DNA of 64,000 bases from Bradyrhizobium sp. B124. GTDB lineage: Bacteria; Pseudomonadota; Alphaproteobacteria; Rhizobiales; Xanthobacteraceae. How positions within the stretch are numbered: the stretch's first letter is position 1; the number at the start of each line of letters is the position of its first letter. The stretch is taken from NCBI RefSeq assembly GCF_038967635.1, contig NZ_CP152413.1, positions 4,030,001 to 4,094,000 on the forward strand, in the 5' to 3' direction. Position numbers and translations under genes: made by a program. Positions 28,761-37,405 of this stretch are shown here, in pieces. The notes under the pieces were generated by a model, which worked only from the letters and a program-made list of their open reading frames with translations, had not been told where the DNA came from and did not search any database.

Positions 28761-29198
28761 ATGGCACGGGTTTACGTCTCTACTGTCGTCAACGCCCGCA
28801 ACGACCGGGTCTGGGCCCGGGTGCGCGATTTTAACGGGCTGCCGAACTGGCATCCCGCGATCGCTGAAAGCCGGATCGAGGGCGGCGAGCCCTCGGACAA
28901 GATCGGCTGCATCAGGGATTTCCGCCTGCGCAACGGCGATCGCATCCGCGAGAAGCTGCTCGGCCTGTCCGATTACGACATGTTCTGCACCTACTCGATC
29001 CTGGAATCGCCGATGGGCGTCGAGAACTATGTCGCGACGCTGCGGCTCACGCCGGTCACCGATGGCGACCAGACGTTCATGGAATGGACCGCCGAGTTCG
29101 ACTGTGCGCCCGAGCGCGAGGCGGAGCTGGTCAACAATATCGGCGGCGGTGTGTTCCAGGGCGGGTTCGACGCGCTGAAGCGGGCGTTCGGGGGATAG
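28761..29198 (+). CDS. SRPBCC (polyketide cyclase-like) protein 1
   Basis: 145 residues. SRPBCC pattern: first strand VYVSTVVNARNDRVWARVRDFN, then NWHPAIAESRIEGG, GCIRDFRLRNGDRIREKLLGL, and a final helix (FDALKRAFGG). It is clearly a paralogue of the next gene (shared VWA.vRDFNG..WHPA, PSDKIGC, LSD, PVTDGD.TF). Gap of 9 bp after the flotillin gene and 3 bp before the paralogue, so co-expressed. SRPBCC proteins bind hydrophobic ligands; in CODH gene clusters CoxG is also of this superfamily. A role in delivering a substrate or tethering the Mo enzyme is plausible but unproven. Confidence 0.8.
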   Translation: MARVYVSTVVNARNDRVWARVRDFNGLPNWHPAIAESRIEGGEPSDKIGCIRDFRLRNGDRIREKLLGLSDYDMFCTYSILESPMGVENYVATLRLTPVTDGDQTFMEWTAEFDCAPEREAELVNNIGGGVFQGGFDALKRAFGG

Positions 29199-29201
29199 GC
29201 C

Positions 29202-29645
29202 GTGCCGCATATCGTCAAGAGCACGATCCTGGATACACCAACCGATGCGGTGTGGGCCGTGCTGCGCGATTTCAACGGTCATGACCGCTGGCACCCAGCG
29301 GTCGCGACCAGCGGCATCGAGCGGGCGCAGCCCTCCGACAAAATCGGCTGCGTCAGGCGCTTCAAGCTGAAGGACGGATCCGAGCTGCGCGAGCAGTTGC
29401 TGGCGCTGTCCGACCTCGAACAATCGTTCAGCTACTGCCTGCTCGATACGCCGGTCCCGATGTTCAACTACGTGGCGCATGTTCGCCTGCTGCCGGTCAC
29501 CGATGGCGACCGCACCTTCTGGCACTGGGAGTCGCGCTTCATGACGCGGACCGAGGACACGGACCGCATCACGCACATGGTTTCGGAAGACATCTACCAG
29601 GCCGGCTTCGACGCCATCCGCCGGCATCTGAAGGGGGCCGCGTAA
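29202..29645 (+). CDS. SRPBCC (polyketide cyclase-like) protein 2
   Basis: 147 residues with a GTG start at 29202. It has the same segments as its upstream paralogue: VKSTILDTPTDAVWAVLRDFNG, WHPAVATSGIERAQPSDKIGC, LLPVTDGDRTFWHWESRF. The two differ in the pocket-lining positions (aromatic in one, aliphatic in the other), so they may bind different ligands or form a heterodimer. It is followed 15 bp later by the FAD subunit of the molybdenum hydroxylase. Confidence 0.8.
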   Translation: MPHIVKSTILDTPTDAVWAVLRDFNGHDRWHPAVATSGIERAQPSDKIGCVRRFKLKDGSELREQLLALSDLEQSFSYCLLDTPVPMFNYVAHVRLLPVTDGDRTFWHWESRFMTRTEDTDRITHMVSEDIYQAGFDAIRRHLKGAA

Positions 29646-29660
29646 GCGGGGAAGGACATC

Positions 29661-30479
29661 ATGCCAGTCACGGTGAAGACCTTCACCAGCACGAACGAGG
29701 CCGCAGCCGCGCTGTCGTCGGACCGCAGCGCCCGCTATCTCGGCGGCGGCACGCTGGTGATGCGGGCGCTGAACGAAGGCGACATCTCGATCTCGACCGT
29801 CGTGCGCGCCAGCGACCAGGCGATGACAAGGATCGACACGTCGGGCGCGCGGATCGTGCTCGGCGCCGGCGTCACCTTCGCACGCATCCTGGCCGAACGC
29901 GATCTCGGCTTCCTGCACGCCCCTGCCCGCTCGATCGGCGGACCGGCGGTGCGCAACATGGGAACGGTCGGCGGCAATCTGTTCGCGCCGGTGCCGTATG
30001 GCGATTTCACCGTCGCGATGCTTGCGCTCGATGCGATGGTATCGGTGCAGGGCGGCCTCGGCGGCCGCGAGATCGGAATCGAGGAATTCCTGCAGTCGCG
30101 CGACCGGCAGGCCGGCACGCTGGTGCTCGCGATCTCCTTTGCCAAGCCCGGCAGCGCTGATGCCTTCCGCTACCGCAAGATCGCGCGGATCAAGCCCAAG
30201 GGCGGCGCGGTGATCACGCTCGCGGCGCATCTGCCGGTCAACGGCAGCCGGATCGTCGGCGCCCGCGTCGCGCTCGGCTCGATGGCGCCGACCCCGATCC
30301 GCGCCCGCGCCGCCGAACGCGCGCTGGAAGGCCGCTCGCTCGACACGTCCACGATCAATGCGGCTGCTGCGGCAGCGGTCGAAGGAACTTCGCCCGGCGA
30401 CAATGCGCTCGCCAGCGCCTGGTATCGCCGCGAGATCGTCGGCGTGCATCTCAGACGCCTGTTGTCCGGTCAGGAATAG
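29661..30479 (+). CDS. Molybdenum hydroxylase FAD-binding (medium) subunit
   Basis: 272 residues, CoxM/XdhB-like. The FAD_binding_5 motifs are present: ARYLGGGTLVMRAL (near 27-40) and the second FAD loop RSIGGPAVRNMGTVGGNL. The C-terminal CO_deh_flav_C domain begins near residue 170 (RYRKIARIKPKGGAVI). It passes electrons from the 2Fe-2S clusters to FAD in a cytosolic S-M-L complex. The 2Fe-2S subunit gene follows 6 bp later, so it belongs to the same enzyme. Confidence 0.92.
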   Translation: MPVTVKTFTSTNEAAAALSSDRSARYLGGGTLVMRALNEGDISISTVVRASDQAMTRIDTSGARIVLGAGVTFARILAERDLGFLHAPARSIGGPAVRNMGTVGGNLFAPVPYGDFTVAMLALDAMVSVQGGLGGREIGIEEFLQSRDRQAGTLVLAISFAKPGSADAFRYRKIARIKPKGGAVITLAAHLPVNGSRIVGARVALGSMAPTPIRARAAERALEGRSLDTSTINAAAAAAVEGTSPGDNALASAWYRREIVGVHLRRLLSGQE

Positions 30480-30485
30480 ATCGTC

Positions 30486-30965
30486 ATGGCCAAGACCCCT
30501 CTGCAATTCAGCCACAACGGCCGCGACGTCGCGATCTTCGTCGACGGCGGCACCAACCTTTTGGTCGCGCTGCGCGAGCTGATCGGCGACATGACGCCGA
30601 AATTCGGTTGCGGCCAGGGCGGCTGCGGCACCTGCAGTGTGCTGATCGACGGCGAACTGCATCTCTCCTGCCTGACGCTGGCCGAAACGGTCGCCGGCCG
30701 CTCGGTCGAGACGCTCGACGGCATCAAGGACGGTCCCAATCTGCACCCGCTGCAACGCGCCTTCGCCGACAATTTCGCCGCGCAGTGCGGCTACTGCACG
30801 CCGGGCATGCTGATGGCTGCGAAGGCGCTGCTCGACCGCAATCCGCAGCCGAGCCGCGCCGAGGTCGTCGAGGCGATCTCCGGCAACATCTGCCGCTGCA
30901 CCGGCTACGAGCCGATCATCAACGCCGTGTTGGCTGCCGCATCGGGCAGCCGGGCTCGCGCGTAA
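30486..30965 (+). CDS. Molybdenum hydroxylase 2Fe-2S (small) subunit
   Basis: 159 residues, CoxS/XdhC-like. The N-terminal plant-type cluster is FGCGQGGCGTCSVLIDG with a fourth Cys in LHLSC. The C-terminal all-helical cluster is QCGYCTPGM plus NICRCTGYEP. All eight cysteines are present, so both clusters should be functional. It moves electrons between the Mo site and FAD. It sits between the FAD subunit and the first large-subunit gene, the usual M-S-L order. Confidence 0.94.
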   Translation: MAKTPLQFSHNGRDVAIFVDGGTNLLVALRELIGDMTPKFGCGQGGCGTCSVLIDGELHLSCLTLAETVAGRSVETLDGIKDGPNLHPLQRAFADNFAAQCGYCTPGMLMAAKALLDRNPQPSRAEVVEAISGNICRCTGYEPIINAVLAAASGSRARA

Positions 30966-30977
30966 GGGAACAGTGCC

Positions 30978-32570
30978 ATGCTGGAATTGCGCAAGGACCT
31001 CTTCGCCGACGAGCGTGACGATAATCTGAAAGAGATCGGCAAGGGCACGCAGCGCCAGGACATGCTCGGCCATGTCACCGGCACCTCGCCCTATTTCGAC
31101 GATCACAAGCTGCAAGGCATGCTGCACCTGAAAGTGGTCCGCAGCGCGCATTCCCACGCACGGCTGCGACGCATCGACACGTCGGAGGCCGAGCGGTCGC
31201 AGGGGGTGCGGCGCGTGATTCGCGCCTCCGACGTGCCGCGCAACCTCAACACGCTGCTCAGCCTGATCAATTTCGGCAAGGACGACGAGCCATCGCTCGC
31301 GGTCGACAAGGTGCGCTACAAGGGCGAGCCGATCGTCGCCATCGTCGCCGACAGCCCGCGCGAAGCTTTTGAGGCGATCGCCAAGGTTAAGATCGACTAT
31401 GAGCCGCTGCCGGCGGTGTTCGATGTCGAGGAGGCGCTGAAGCCGGGCGCGCCCGTCGTCAACGAGGTGTACCCCAAGAACACCTTCACCTATCACGAGA
31501 CCTATGATCGCCAGCAGTTGCGCTTCGGCGACGCCGACCGCGCCCTGGCCTCGGCCGACCATGTGCTGGAGCAGCGCTACCAGATGTCGCCGATCGAGCA
31601 CGCGCCGACCGAGACCAACGGTTCGATCGCAGCGCCCGACACCAACGGCCGCTACATCGTCTACACCTCGACGCAGGCGCTGTTCTTCTCGGTCGACACC
31701 TGCGCCAAGATCCTCGATGTGCCCTCCAACACCTTCCACTTCATCGGCGGCACTGTCGGCGGCGGCTTCGGCGGCAAGGTCGATACGCTGACCGAGCCGC
31801 TCTGCATCCTCGGCGCGATGCTGACCGGGCGTCCGGTGCGCTACGTGTTCGGGCGCGAGGAGGAGATGCAATACGGCCCGCCGCGCGGCGCCGAGCGCAT
31901 CTACATCAAGGATGGCGTGATGCGCGACGGCCGCGTCGTCGCCCGCAAGGTGCGCGCCTATTTCGACAGCGGCGCCTATACGCGGCTGTCGAGCTATGCG
32001 GCGGTGAAATGCGCCGCGCATCTGCCCGGCCCCTACACGATCCCGAACGTCCATGGCGACGTCTACTGCGTCTTCACCAACCGGACGCCGGCGACCGCGA
32101 TGCGTGGTTTCGGCGTCACGGCGATGGATTTCGCCATCGAATGCCAGATGGACAAGCTCGCCCATCTCGTCGGCATGGATCCGATGGAGTTCCGGATCCT
32201 CAACGCGTATCGCGACGGCGACATGAAGGCGCATCGGCGCGAGGCCAAGAACACCGCGCTGATCGAATGCGTGCAGGTCGCCGCGGAGAAGGCGAAATGG
32301 CCGCTCCGCGAGGAGTTCAAGCGGATGTCGTCGCGCAAGGATGGTGGCGGGATCCGCGCCGCCGTGACGCTGACGCCGCGGGAATCACATGCGCCGGCGG
32401 CCGCACCGATCCAGCAGCGCACGACGTATGACCGCGCGCCGGCCGCGACGCGCGAGCCGCCTCCGCCGCCGCCTCCCTCACCGCCAACATCACCTCCGCC
32501 ACCGCGGCCGAGCGCGCCGTCGCATGGTGCCACCCGCTTCTCATCCGTCTTCGGCACCAGGAGGCGCTGA
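30978..32570 (+). CDS. Molybdenum hydroxylase large subunit, N-terminal half (split), with proline-rich tail
   Basis: 530 residues. Residues ~20-450 are the a/b-hammerhead plus first molybdopterin-binding portion: GTSPYFDDHKLQGMLHLKVV, a GGTVGGGFGGK pterin loop near 257-267, and AMRGFG at 374-379. The AMRGFG loop differs from the AYRCSFR loop of form-I CO dehydrogenase, so this is a hydroxylase rather than a CO dehydrogenase. The last ~75 residues are not family sequence. They include a Pro-rich run (about residues 494-516) and end in a basic tail. The catalytic C-terminal half is a separate gene starting 3 bp after this stop and in another frame. Eubacterium barkeri nicotinate dehydrogenase is a known precedent for a two-piece large subunit. 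Confidence 0.9.
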   Translation: MLELRKDLFADERDDNLKEIGKGTQRQDMLGHVTGTSPYFDDHKLQGMLHLKVVRSAHSHARLRRIDTSEAERSQGVRRVIRASDVPRNLNTLLSLINFGKDDEPSLAVDKVRYKGEPIVAIVADSPREAFEAIAKVKIDYEPLPAVFDVEEALKPGAPVVNEVYPKNTFTYHETYDRQQLRFGDADRALASADHVLEQRYQMSPIEHAPTETNGSIAAPDTNGRYIVYTSTQALFFSVDTCAKILDVPSNTFHFIGGTVGGGFGGKVDTLTEPLCILGAMLTGRPVRYVFGREEEMQYGPPRGAERIYIKDGVMRDGRVVARKVRAYFDSGAYTRLSSYAAVKCAAHLPGPYTIPNVHGDVYCVFTNRTPATAMRGFGVTAMDFAIECQMDKLAHLVGMDPMEFRILNAYRDGDMKAHRREAKNTALIECVQVAAEKAKWPLREEFKRMSSRKDGGGIRAAVTLTPRESHAPAAAPIQQRTTYDRAPAATREPPPPPPPSPPTSPPPPRPSAPSHGATRFSSVFGTRRR

Positions 32571-32572
32571 CC

Positions 32573-33595
32573 ATGACCCGGCATCGCGGACGCGGCATCG
32601 CGTCGGTCAACTACCCCATCGGCATGAATCTCGGCGGCGATCCGAGCCAGGCGCTGGTGCATTCGAACCCGAGCGGCAAGTTCACCGTAGCGCTGTCCTC
32701 GATCGATCTTGGCCAGGGCATGAAGTCGGTGACCCGGCAGATCTGCGCCGAGACGCTTGGCGTGCCGGTCGAGGACGTCTATGTCGACACTGCCGACTCC
32801 GACACCGGCCCGCACTGCATGGGCTCGTTCGCCTCGCGCGGCACGCATCGCGTCGGTAACGCCGTGATGGCGGCGGCGCGGGAGGCGCGCGGCGTGATGA
32901 TGGAGGCGGCTGCCGAGGAACTGGAGGTGAACGCCGCTGATCTCGAGACTGATGGGCGCGGCAATATCCACGTCAAGGGCGCACCGCACCGCTCGATCTC
33001 GACCAAGGACGTCGCGATCGCCGCACAGTTCAAGCAAGGCAAGACGATCTCCGGCCGCGGCATCTTCCTGGTGCCGCTGTCCGACGTCGACCCTGAAACC
33101 GGCGAGATGTCGCCGGCGACATGTTACGCGCATGCCTGTCTCGTCGCAGAGGTCGAGGTCGACGACGAGACCGGCGAGGTCGACATGGTCAGGATGGACT
33201 CCGCCTATGAGCTCGGCCGCGCGCTCAATCCGCGGCTGGTCGAGCAGCAGCTGGTCGGCGGCGCCTGGATGGGCGTCAGCCATGCGCTCTACGAAACGCC
33301 GGAGCCGTATTATCCGGAGCCGGTGCATGGCCCGCGCGACTTCGTCGAATATCTGATGCCGGGTCCCGGTGACATCTGCCCGCACGACATCGCGGTGCTG
33401 GAACGCCCGGCGCCCGACGGTCCGTTCGGCGCCAAGGGACCGGGCGAGATGTGCGCCAATCCGGTGCTGCCCGCGGTTGCTAACGCGATCTTCAACGCCG
33501 TCGGCGTCCGGATCGACGATCTGCCAATCACGCCGGAAAAGGTACTGCGCGCGATCCGGGCGCAGGGCGGCGCGCGGCCGCAGCCGCGGCGCTGA
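32573..33595 (+). CDS. Molybdenum hydroxylase large subunit, C-terminal half (split)
   Basis: 340 residues beginning where normal large subunits continue (KGRGIA-like GRGIASVNYPIG). It carries the Q-loop IDLGQGMKS, the SFASRGTHRVGNAV segment, and the active-site loop GAKGPGEMCANP with catalytic Glu292. The ATG follows the N-half's TGA by two bases (TGACCATG). The frame is different from that of the first half, but the missing family regions are all accounted for and no readable remnant of a joined protein exists between them. It should form the Mo site together with the first half. Confidence 0.9.
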   Translation: MTRHRGRGIASVNYPIGMNLGGDPSQALVHSNPSGKFTVALSSIDLGQGMKSVTRQICAETLGVPVEDVYVDTADSDTGPHCMGSFASRGTHRVGNAVMAAAREARGVMMEAAAEELEVNAADLETDGRGNIHVKGAPHRSISTKDVAIAAQFKQGKTISGRGIFLVPLSDVDPETGEMSPATCYAHACLVAEVEVDDETGEVDMVRMDSAYELGRALNPRLVEQQLVGGAWMGVSHALYETPEPYYPEPVHGPRDFVEYLMPGPGDICPHDIAVLERPAPDGPFGAKGPGEMCANPVLPAVANAIFNAVGVRIDDLPITPEKVLRAIRAQGGARPQPRR

Positions 33596-33604
33596 GGTCC
33601 TTTC

Positions 33605-34486
33605 ATGCCGGTCCGCAGCAACATTGTCGGTATCGACAGCCCCGAGGCGCTGGAGAAGGCGCTGCGTGCGGCCTATTACCTCGCCGACGACGGCATCGCG
33701 ACCGCCTCCTATCTCTCGCTCGCGCTCGGCAAGCCGCTGCTGCTCGAGGGCGCGCCGGGGGTCGGCAAGACCGAGGCTGCGAAGGCGATCGCCGCCGTGC
33801 TCGGCCGCAGGCTGATCCGCCTGCAATGCTATGAGGGCATCGATGCTTCGGCGGCACTCTACGAGTGGAACTATCCGCGCCAGATGCTGGCGATCCGGCA
33901 GGCGGGCGAGGAGAGCATCGACATCTACGGCGAGTCGTTCCTGATCGAGCGCCCGATGCTCGCCGCGTTGCGCGCGCCCGACGCGACCGTTCTTCTGATC
34001 GACGAGATCGACCGCGCCGACCAGGAGTTCGAGGCGTTCCTGCTCGAATTCCTCTCCGACTTCCAGATCTCGATCCCCGAGCGCGGCACGGTGCGCGCCG
34101 CCGAGCATCCCGTGGTGGTGCTGACCTCGAACCGGACGCGCGACCTGCACGAGGCGCTGCGGCGGCGCTGCGTCTATCACTGGATCGACTATCCGAACGC
34201 CGAGCGCGAGGCGCGCATCGTGATGATGCGCGCCTCCAGCGTTGCCGAGGCGACTGCCCGCGCCGTGGTCGCCGCCGTCGGTCGGCTGCGCCGCGAGCCG
34301 CTGAGCAAGGCGCCGGGGGTGGCCGAAGCGGTCGACTGGGCCGAGGCCGCGACCTTGCTGCACAAAGGCGGCGCACGCTGGCCTGACGCATTCAAGCGCT
34401 CGATCGGCGTCGCGCTGAAGGACGAGGAGGATCTGCATTTCATCTCACCCCGGCTCGATGCGATCATCGCGGAGGCAGCCGCGTGA
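33605..34486 (+). CDS. MoxR-type AAA ATPase (CoxD-like)
   Basis: 293 residues. Walker A GAPGVGKT (49-56), Walker B VLLIDEID (129-136), sensor region VVVLTSNRTRDLHEALRRRC and an arginine-finger-like RR pair. MoxR ATPases pair with VWA proteins to remodel or mature metalloenzymes. In CO-dehydrogenase clusters the same pair (CoxD, CoxE) helps assemble the Mo active site. The VWA gene overlaps its stop (GTGA), so the pair is translationally coupled. Confidence 0.9.
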   Translation: MPVRSNIVGIDSPEALEKALRAAYYLADDGIATASYLSLALGKPLLLEGAPGVGKTEAAKAIAAVLGRRLIRLQCYEGIDASAALYEWNYPRQMLAIRQAGEESIDIYGESFLIERPMLAALRAPDATVLLIDEIDRADQEFEAFLLEFLSDFQISIPERGTVRAAEHPVVVLTSNRTRDLHEALRRRCVYHWIDYPNAEREARIVMMRASSVAEATARAVVAAVGRLRREPLSKAPGVAEAVDWAEAATLLHKGGARWPDAFKRSIGVALKDEEDLHFISPRLDAIIAEAAA

Positions 34487-35601
34487 GCGACGATCTCAAG
34501 CTGCCGCGCGCCGCGCAGATCTTCGTCACCTTCGTCGCGCTGCTGCGCGCCAACGGCTTTTCGGTCGCGCCGGAGCAGACGACGAGCTTCCTGGCGGCAA
34601 TCGAGCTGCTCGGGCCGCGCAGCCTGGAGCACATCCGCCGGGCCGGGCTCGCGACGCTGGCGCCGCCACCCGAGCGCCGCGCAACGTATGACCGGTTGTT
34701 CGACATCCATTTCCGCGGCACTGATGCGATCGAGCAGGCCGAGGGCGAGGACGAGGAGACTGTCCGCTTGCAGGAAGAAGGCCGCGGCGGGGACGAGCCG
34801 CCGCTTGCCGACGAGGCCAATGAATCCGGCCTTGCTGCGGCGCGCGCCGAAGCACTGGTCGAGCGCCGCTTTGCCCAGGCTGCAACCAGCGATCCGCTGC
34901 GCCGGCTCTCGCGCGACGCGGCAAAACGGCTGCCGCGAAGGCGCGGCCACCGGCGACGCCGCGCGAGGAGCGGCCCGTTCGCCGACCTCCGCCGCACCCT
35001 GCGTGACAGCGTGCGCAATGACGGCGAGGTGCTGCGGCTCGGCCGGATGCGCCGCCGCCAACGTCCGCGCAAGATCCTGCTCCTGATCGACGTCTCCGGC
35101 TCGATGAAGGCGCGCACCGAGGAGAATATGCGGCTCGCGCATTTGCTGGTGCAGGCGGCCGGCAATGTCGAGGTGTTCACCTTCGGCACGCGGCTGACCC
35201 GTGTCACGCCGGCGCTGCGGCTGAAGCGGCGCGAGCAGGCGCTGAACGCGGCCTCCTTCCTGGTCAGCGACTGGGACGGCGGCACGAGGATCGGCGACGC
35301 GCTGCAGGCCTTCCTCGCCGTGCCGCGGTTCGGCGGATATGCCCGCGGCGCCGCGGTCGTGATCGTCTCCGACGGCCTTGAGCGCGGCGACCCGGCGGCA
35401 CTGCGCGATGCCGTCGCAAAGCTGTCGCGCCGGGCCTGGCGCGTGAGCTGGCTGACGCCGCTCGCGACGTCGCCCGGATTCAAGCCGCAAACTGAGGCAC
35501 TGATCGCGATCCAGCGCTTTGTCGATGATCTCGTGGACGGCGGATCGAGCGCGGCAGTGGTCGCGCATCTGCTGTCGCTTGCAGCAAGGAGAGCTGCGTG
35601 A
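34483..35601 (+). CDS. VWA domain protein (CoxE-like)
   Basis: 372 residues with a GTG start overlapping the MoxR stop. The first ~190 residues are helical and acidic, then strongly Arg-rich (~148-195, PRRRGHRRRRARSG and RMRRRQRPR). The VWA domain follows, with an intact MIDAS motif DVSGS (203-207). It matches CoxE-like proteins, which work with the CoxD-type ATPase in activating molybdenum hydroxylases. The stop overlaps the next gene's GTG start as well (GTGA). Confidence 0.9.
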   Translation: MSDDLKLPRAAQIFVTFVALLRANGFSVAPEQTTSFLAAIELLGPRSLEHIRRAGLATLAPPPERRATYDRLFDIHFRGTDAIEQAEGEDEETVRLQEEGRGGDEPPLADEANESGLAAARAEALVERRFAQAATSDPLRRLSRDAAKRLPRRRGHRRRRARSGPFADLRRTLRDSVRNDGEVLRLGRMRRRQRPRKILLLIDVSGSMKARTEENMRLAHLLVQAAGNVEVFTFGTRLTRVTPALRLKRREQALNAASFLVSDWDGGTRIGDALQAFLAVPRFGGYARGAAVVIVSDGLERGDPAALRDAVAKLSRRAWRVSWLTPLATSPGFKPQTEALIAIQRFVDDLVDGGSSAAVVAHLLSLAARRAA

Positions 35602-36488
35602 CCGGCATTGTCGACGGACATCATCACATCTGGCGTCAGGCCGATCTCGCCTGGCTCTCCGGCCCGATACAGCCGCGCATCTTCGGCCCCTACGAGCCGA
35701 TCCGCCGCGACTATCCGATCGAAGAGTATCTCGACGACCTCAAAGGCACCGGCGTCACCCGCTCGGTCTATGTCCAGACCAACTGGCCGAATGGCCAGTT
35801 CGAGGACGAAGCAGCCTGGGTGCAGCAGACCGCGGATCAGCACGGCTGGCCGCAGGCGCTCGTCGCCTATGCCGATTTTTCCGTCGACGACGTCCGGCCG
35901 CAGCTCGATCGGCTGAAGCGTTATCCGCTGGTCCGCGGCGTGCGCATGCAGCTGCACTGGCACGAAAACCCGCTCTATCGCTTCGCGGCCCGTCCCGATC
36001 TCTGCACCGATCCTGTGATCCGGCGCAATGTCGGCCACCTCGCCGACTATGGCTGGAGCTTCGACCTGCAGGTGTTCGCGACGCAGATGGCCGATGCCGC
36101 CGGCCTCGCCGAGGCCTGCCCCGAGGTGACATTCATCCTGCAGCATGCCGGCATGCTGGAGGATCTGTCGCCGCAAGGCCGCGCCGCCTGGCGCGCCGGC
36201 ATGGCCCGGCTCGCGCAGTGTCCCAACGTGGTGTCGAAGCTGTCCGGACTCGGCACCTTCATCCACCGCAACGATGCCGCGCATATCGCCGGCGTCATGA
36301 TCGACACGGTCGCGATCTTCGGCGCGGACCGCTGCCTGTTCGGTTCGAACTTTCCGATCGAGAAGCTGTGGACCAGCTACCGCGATCTCATCGACGCCTT
36401 CAAGGCGGCGGCCGAAAGGCTCAGCCGCGAGCAGCGCGAGGCGATCTTCAGCACAACGGCGGCGCGGGTCTATCGGCTGGGACCGTAG
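35598..36488 (+). CDS. Amidohydrolase family protein (lactonase-like)
   Basis: 296 residues, GTG start. The amidohydrolase_2 barrel is recognised by the DGHHHIW metal-binding motif (residues 5-11) and a C-terminal LFGSNFPIEKLW, where an Asp found in many relatives (GSDFP) is Asn. HAGM around residue 187 and the terminal ARVYRLG are also family features. It resembles 2-pyrone-4,6-dicarboxylate lactonase and related lactone hydrolases, so opening of a lactone or cyclic ring intermediate is a reasonable guess. It is translationally coupled to the VWA gene upstream. Confidence 0.82.
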   Translation: MTGIVDGHHHIWRQADLAWLSGPIQPRIFGPYEPIRRDYPIEEYLDDLKGTGVTRSVYVQTNWPNGQFEDEAAWVQQTADQHGWPQALVAYADFSVDDVRPQLDRLKRYPLVRGVRMQLHWHENPLYRFAARPDLCTDPVIRRNVGHLADYGWSFDLQVFATQMADAAGLAEACPEVTFILQHAGMLEDLSPQGRAAWRAGMARLAQCPNVVSKLSGLGTFIHRNDAAHIAGVMIDTVAIFGADRCLFGSNFPIEKLWTSYRDLIDAFKAAAERLSREQREAIFSTTAARVYRLGP

Positions 36489-36539
36489 GCGCGCCGCGAG
36501 CGCGAACACAACAACGAACACGAATTGGGAGGGAGAGCG

Positions 36540-37388
36540 ATGCCGTTGGAGATCAAGATTCTGGACTATGGCGATATCGAGCTGGAATCGAGCTTCCTCG
36601 TGCTCGGGCACAATTGCGGCCGCACCCGCCGCGTGCTGACGCTCGGCTTCCTGATCCTCGGCGGCCCCTACCCCGTGCTGGTCGATACCGGCTATCGCTC
36701 CAACCAGATCATGGAGACGCTCGGCATGCGCGGCCTCCAGTTTCACGAGAACATGATCGAGAACCAGCTCGCCCGCCACGGCGTGCGGATGGGCGACGTC
36801 CGTTTCGTCTGCCACACCCATCTGCACATCGATCATGCCGGCAAGGACGATCTGTTCCCGATGAACACGACCGTCGTCGTCAACCGCAAGGAACTGGAAT
36901 ACTCCGTCTCCGGCCTGATGCACCCGCAATATCCCGCACCCGACATCAAGCACTTGATCGACCGCCTGCACACCAAGAGCGCGCTGCGCTTCCTCGACCT
37001 CGAGATCACCGGTCCGGTCGAGCTGATGCCGGGCGTCTATTGCGATGCCGCCAACGCCCATACCGAAGGCTCGATGAACATCCACGTCCACACCACCGAC
37101 GGCATCGCCACGATCTGCGGCGACGTGATCTATGATTTCAACGACCAGATCGTGACGCCCTTCAACGAAATCCAGGATGCCGAGCCGCGCACCACCGGTA
37201 ACCACGGCACCAGCAAGCGCGCCGAGAAGGCCGCGATCAAGAAGCTGCTCTCCAGCTCGCGCTATCTGCTGCCGGTGCATGATCGTCCGGCGAAGATCGA
37301 GGGCGGCATAGTGGTCGGCCGGTTGCACGACCAGGTGCCCGGGCCTGTCGTGCAGAGCCTGCCGCAACGCAGCTGGTTTCCGGCGTAA
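36540..37388 (+). CDS. MBL-fold metallo-hydrolase (N-acyl-homoserine-lactonase-like)
   Basis: 282 residues from ATG 36540, preceded by GGGAGGGAG. It has the metallo-beta-lactamase zinc motif HTHLHIDHAG, a further His in NAHTEGSMNIHV, an Asp in CGDVIYDF and a late His in LLPVHDRP. This motif set fits the AHL-lactonase/AttM-like group and lactone hydrolases in general. In this cluster it is more likely to hydrolyse a lactone or ester product of the hydroxylase than to quench quorum signals, but both remain possible. Confidence 0.85.
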   Translation: MPLEIKILDYGDIELESSFLVLGHNCGRTRRVLTLGFLILGGPYPVLVDTGYRSNQIMETLGMRGLQFHENMIENQLARHGVRMGDVRFVCHTHLHIDHAGKDDLFPMNTTVVVNRKELEYSVSGLMHPQYPAPDIKHLIDRLHTKSALRFLDLEITGPVELMPGVYCDAANAHTEGSMNIHVHTTDGIATICGDVIYDFNDQIVTPFNEIQDAEPRTTGNHGTSKRAEKAAIKKLLSSSRYLLPVHDRPAKIEGGIVVGRLHDQVPGPVVQSLPQRSWFPA

Positions 37389-37405
37389 CAGCGAGGACGA
37401 ACGCG

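Noticed and set aside
26289..32234. A very long open reading frame (1981 codons) on the - strand
   Set aside because: It is antisense to the flotillin-like and hydroxylase genes, whose motifs are intact on the + strand. High G+C at third codon positions keeps the opposite strand free of stops. Its predicted protein is low-complexity and has no family features.
32340..32573. Possible sequencing frameshift joining the two Mo large-subunit halves
   Set aside because: The frame of the second half is open back only to a TGA near 32429 and encodes Ala/Ser/Thr-rich sequence unlike the family linker, while the first half's Pro-rich tail ends cleanly with its own stop. A true split is more likely.
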